Both the position numbers and the translations under genes were made by a program. A DNA stretch of 64,000 nt from Aquitalea sp. LB_tupeE. Its GTDB lineage: Bacteria; Pseudomonadota; Gammaproteobacteria; Burkholderiales; Chromobacteriaceae. The notes under the pieces were generated by a model. The model was not told the origin of the DNA, did not search any database, and saw nothing but the letters and a program-made list of their open reading frames with translations. Every line of letters starts with the position of its first letter. Position 1 is the stretch's first letter. The DNA lies in the NCBI RefSeq assembly GCF_013391415.1, contig NZ_JACAXB010000008.1:62001-126000 (forward strand), given 5' to 3'. Shown here piece by piece: positions 62,302 to 64,000 of this stretch.

Positions 62302-63075
62302 ATGTTGATGGTACTTTCCCCGGCCAAGACGCTGGACTACACCACGCCACCGCACACCAAGCGCTACACCGAACCCGGTTTCCTGGCTGACAGCCAGCAG
62401 CTTATCACCGTGCTGCGCGAGAAAAGCCCGGCCGACATTGCCAAGCTGATGGACATCAGCGATGCGCTGGCCACCTTGAATGTAGGCCGCTATCACGACT
62501 GGAACCCGGTATTCACACCTGATAATGCCAAGCAGGCCGTTCTGGCCTTTCTGGGGGACGTATATGAAGGTCTGGACGCGGCCAGCCTGAACGAAACCCA
62601 GCTGGACTATCTGCAACACCATCTGCGTATTCTGTCCGGTCTGTACGGCCTGTTGCGGCCGCTGGACCTGATGCAGCCCTACCGCCTGGAAATGGGTACC
62701 CGGCTGGCCAATCCACGCGGGGCCAACCTGTATGCCTTCTGGGGGGAGCGTATCACCGATGCACTGAACACACTGCTGGATGGGTCAGACAACCCGGTGC
62801 TGGTGAATCTGGCATCTGACGAATACTTCAAATCGGTCAAACCGGCCAAGCTGCACGGCCGCTTGATCACTCCAGTATTTCAGGACTACAAGAACGGTCA
62901 GTACAAAATCATCAGCTTCTACGCCAAACAGGCACGTGGCTTGATGGCGCGCTGGGCAGCGCTGCACCAGGCAGACATCCCGGAAGCGCTGCAAGACTTC
63001 AACCTGGCCGGTTATCAATTTGATAGCAGCGAGTCAGACACCCAGCGCTGGGTGTTCCGCCGCAGGGCAGAATAA
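62302..63075 (+). CDS. yaaA: YaaA family peroxide stress protein
   Basis: 257 aa, full-length DUF328/Yaa[159 protein letters not shown]. In E. coli the protein limits free iron under H2O2 stress and binds DNA. It lies 16 bp from the convergent dehydrogenase stop. Confidence 0.96.
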   Translation: MLMVLSPAKTLDYTTPPHTKRYTEPGFLADSQQLITVLREKSPADIAKLMDISDALATLNVGRYHDWNPVFTPDNAKQAVLAFLGDVYEGLDAASLNETQLDYLQHHLRILSGLYGLLRPLDLMQPYRLEMGTRLANPRGANLYAFWGERITDALNTLLDGSDNPVLVNLASDEYFKSVKPAKLHGRLITPVFQDYKNGQYKIISFYAKQARGLMARWAALHQADIPEALQDFNLAGYQFDSSESDTQRWVFRRRAE

Positions 63076-63091
63076 GTCGTGTAAGTCACGC

Positions 63092-64000
63092 TTACAGTTT
63101 GTTATCCAAAGGACCACCCTGCTCGAATGCAGTCGCATTGGCCAGGGTGGTTTCTGCAATATTGTCCAGCGCTTCACGCGTCAGAAAGCCCTGATGCGCT
63201 GTCACCAACACATTGGGGAAGGTGAGCAGCCGGGCCAGTTGATCATCCTGCAGGCCGGCCTCGGAGTGATTTTCAAAAAACACGCCCTCCTCCATCTCGT
63301 ACACATCCAGCCCCACCCCAGCCAAACGCCCTTCTTTCAAAGCCGAGATCAGAGCCGCGGTTTCAATCAGCCCGCCCCGACTGGTATTGATCAGCACCGC
63401 CCCAGTTTTCATACCTTCCAGTGAACGGGCATTGATCATGTGCTGGGTTTGCGCTGTCAGTGGCAAATGCAGGCTGACTACATCGCACTGCGCCAGTAAA
63501 TCTGGCAGCGTCACATAGTCAAAACCCAGCTTTTCATCCAGCCCGGCCTGTGGAAATACGTCAAATGCCAATACCCGCATGCCAAAACCTTTGGCAATGG
63601 CAATGGTAGCCTGGCCAATGCGCCCGGTCCCAACCACGCCAATAGTCTTGCGATACAGATCGAAACCGACCAGCCCGTCCAGCGAGAAATCCATTTCACG
63701 CACCCGGACATAAGATTTGTGAATGCGCCGCACCACGGCCAGCAATAGCGCAAACGCATGCTCGGCCACCGCATGCGGAGAATACGCAGGAACACGCGTC
63801 ACCGTGATGCCGTGCTGACGGCAAGCTGTCAGATCCACGCCATTGAAACCGGCGCAGCGCAAGGTAATCAGACGCACGCCACGCGCCGCCAGGCTGGCAA
63901 TCACGTCGGCATCCAGCCGGTCATTGACAAAAGGACAGACCGCATCGACATCGTGCACCAGCTCCAGCGTGTCACGGTTGAGCCGTGGCTCGAAGTAGCT
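63092..64000 (-). CDS. D-2-hydroxyacid dehydrogenase (D-lactate dehydrogenase-like), 5' end outside window
   Basis: The frame is open to the window edge (reading SYFEPRLNRDTLELVHDVDAVCPF), so the N-terminal part is missing. Present: NAD-binding GVVGTGRIGQATIAIAKGFGMRVLAFDVFP, catalytic Arg region INTSRGGLIETAALI, the Glu in GVGLDVYEMEEGVFFEN, and the catalytic His in NVLVTAHQGFLTREALDNIAETTLAN. LRCAGFNGVDL, VPAYSPHAVAEHAFALLLAV, and KLGFDYVTL are typical of fermentative LdhA/D-lactate dehydrogenase. About 302 residues are seen of an expected ~330. D-lactate specificity is likely, not proven. Confidence 0.92.
   Translation of the reverse strand, partial: SYFEPRLNRDTLELVHDVDAVCPFVNDRLDADVIASLAARGVRLITLRCAGFNGVDLTACRQHGITVTRVPAYSPHAVAEHAFALLLAVVRRIHKSYVRVREMDFSLDGLVGFDLYRKTIGVVGTGRIGQATIAIAKGFGMRVLAFDVFPQAGLDEKLGFDYVTLPDLLAQCDVVSLHLPLTAQTQHMINARSLEGMKTGAVLINTSRGGLIETAALISALKEGRLAGVGLDVYEMEEGVFFENHSEAGLQDDQLARLLTFPNVLVTAHQGFLTREALDNIAETTLANATAFEQGGPLDNKL

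Overview
The window looks like a stretch of chromosome from a betaproteobacterium of the order Neisseriales, most likely Chromobacteriaceae (Aquitalea/Chromobacterium/Vogesella-like). This is inferred from gene content and order: glyA-nrdR-ribD, uvrC-pgsA-tRNA-Gly-tRNA-Cys and mltD/gloB-methyltransferase-rnhA-dnaQ-ispD-ispF are proteobacterial blocks, and protein composition fits a moderately GC-rich beta-proteobacterium. Nearly everything is core housekeeping or transport. There is no transposase, integrase, phage gene or CRISPR array. Both ends cut a gene: katG on the left and a D-2-hydroxyacid dehydrogenase on the right.

Left part (1-14.7 kb): the katG end, a Fur-box-preceded 40-aa membrane ORF, a LigB/DODA-type dioxygenase, a class 1A dihydroorotate dehydrogenase-like enzyme, feoAB with its own Fur box, dcd, an orphan hairpin/terminator that may mark a small RNA, a YchJ-like protein, a lipoprotein, cysK, a voltage-gated K+ channel with a zinc-ribbon tail, glycerate kinase, proQ, tRNA-Leu(TAA), an aromatic aminotransferase and yejK.

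15-21.4 kb is an AT-richer chaperone-usher fimbrial cluster: major pilin, attenuator-like terminator, chaperone, usher, and two different adhesin-like proteins with pilin-type C-termini. It ends against the 3' side of a tRNA array (tRNA-Cys plus four identical tRNA-Gly genes) driven by a consensus promoter behind pgsA-uvrC.

25-40 kb: guaB with a clear sigma70 promoter, a GyrI-like protein, an alpha/beta hydrolase, an HDOD protein, an M32 carboxypeptidase, an unrecognised protein built of two tandem ~70-residue repeats, ribD, nrdR, glyA, an unrecognised 367-aa protein, a gene-free 760-bp region, gst, an NTF2-like protein and ilvD. The gene-free region carries the most striking non-coding signal: a near-consensus promoter (TTGACA-17-GATAAT) followed about 70 bp later by a strong intrinsic terminator with T8. 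The predicted ~93-nt RNA has two copies of an anti-Shine-Dalgarno-like TTTCTCCT motif, so it is a good candidate for an undescribed regulatory small RNA.

40-51 kb is transport-rich: lgt; a PhnD/PhnC/PhnE-like ABC system whose permease is a fused double domain; a polar-amino-acid ABC binding protein with two permeases but no adjacent ATPase; a metallo-beta-lactamase-fold hydrolase; a periplasmic solute-binding protein; and copA-copZ behind a near-perfect CsoR-type operator.

51-64 kb: corA, ppx, phoU, rpiA, ispF, ispD, dnaQ, rnhA, a YafS-like methyltransferase, divergent gloB, mltD, dtd, yaaA and the truncated dehydrogenase. Functions above are from sequence motifs and family knowledge recalled without database searches.
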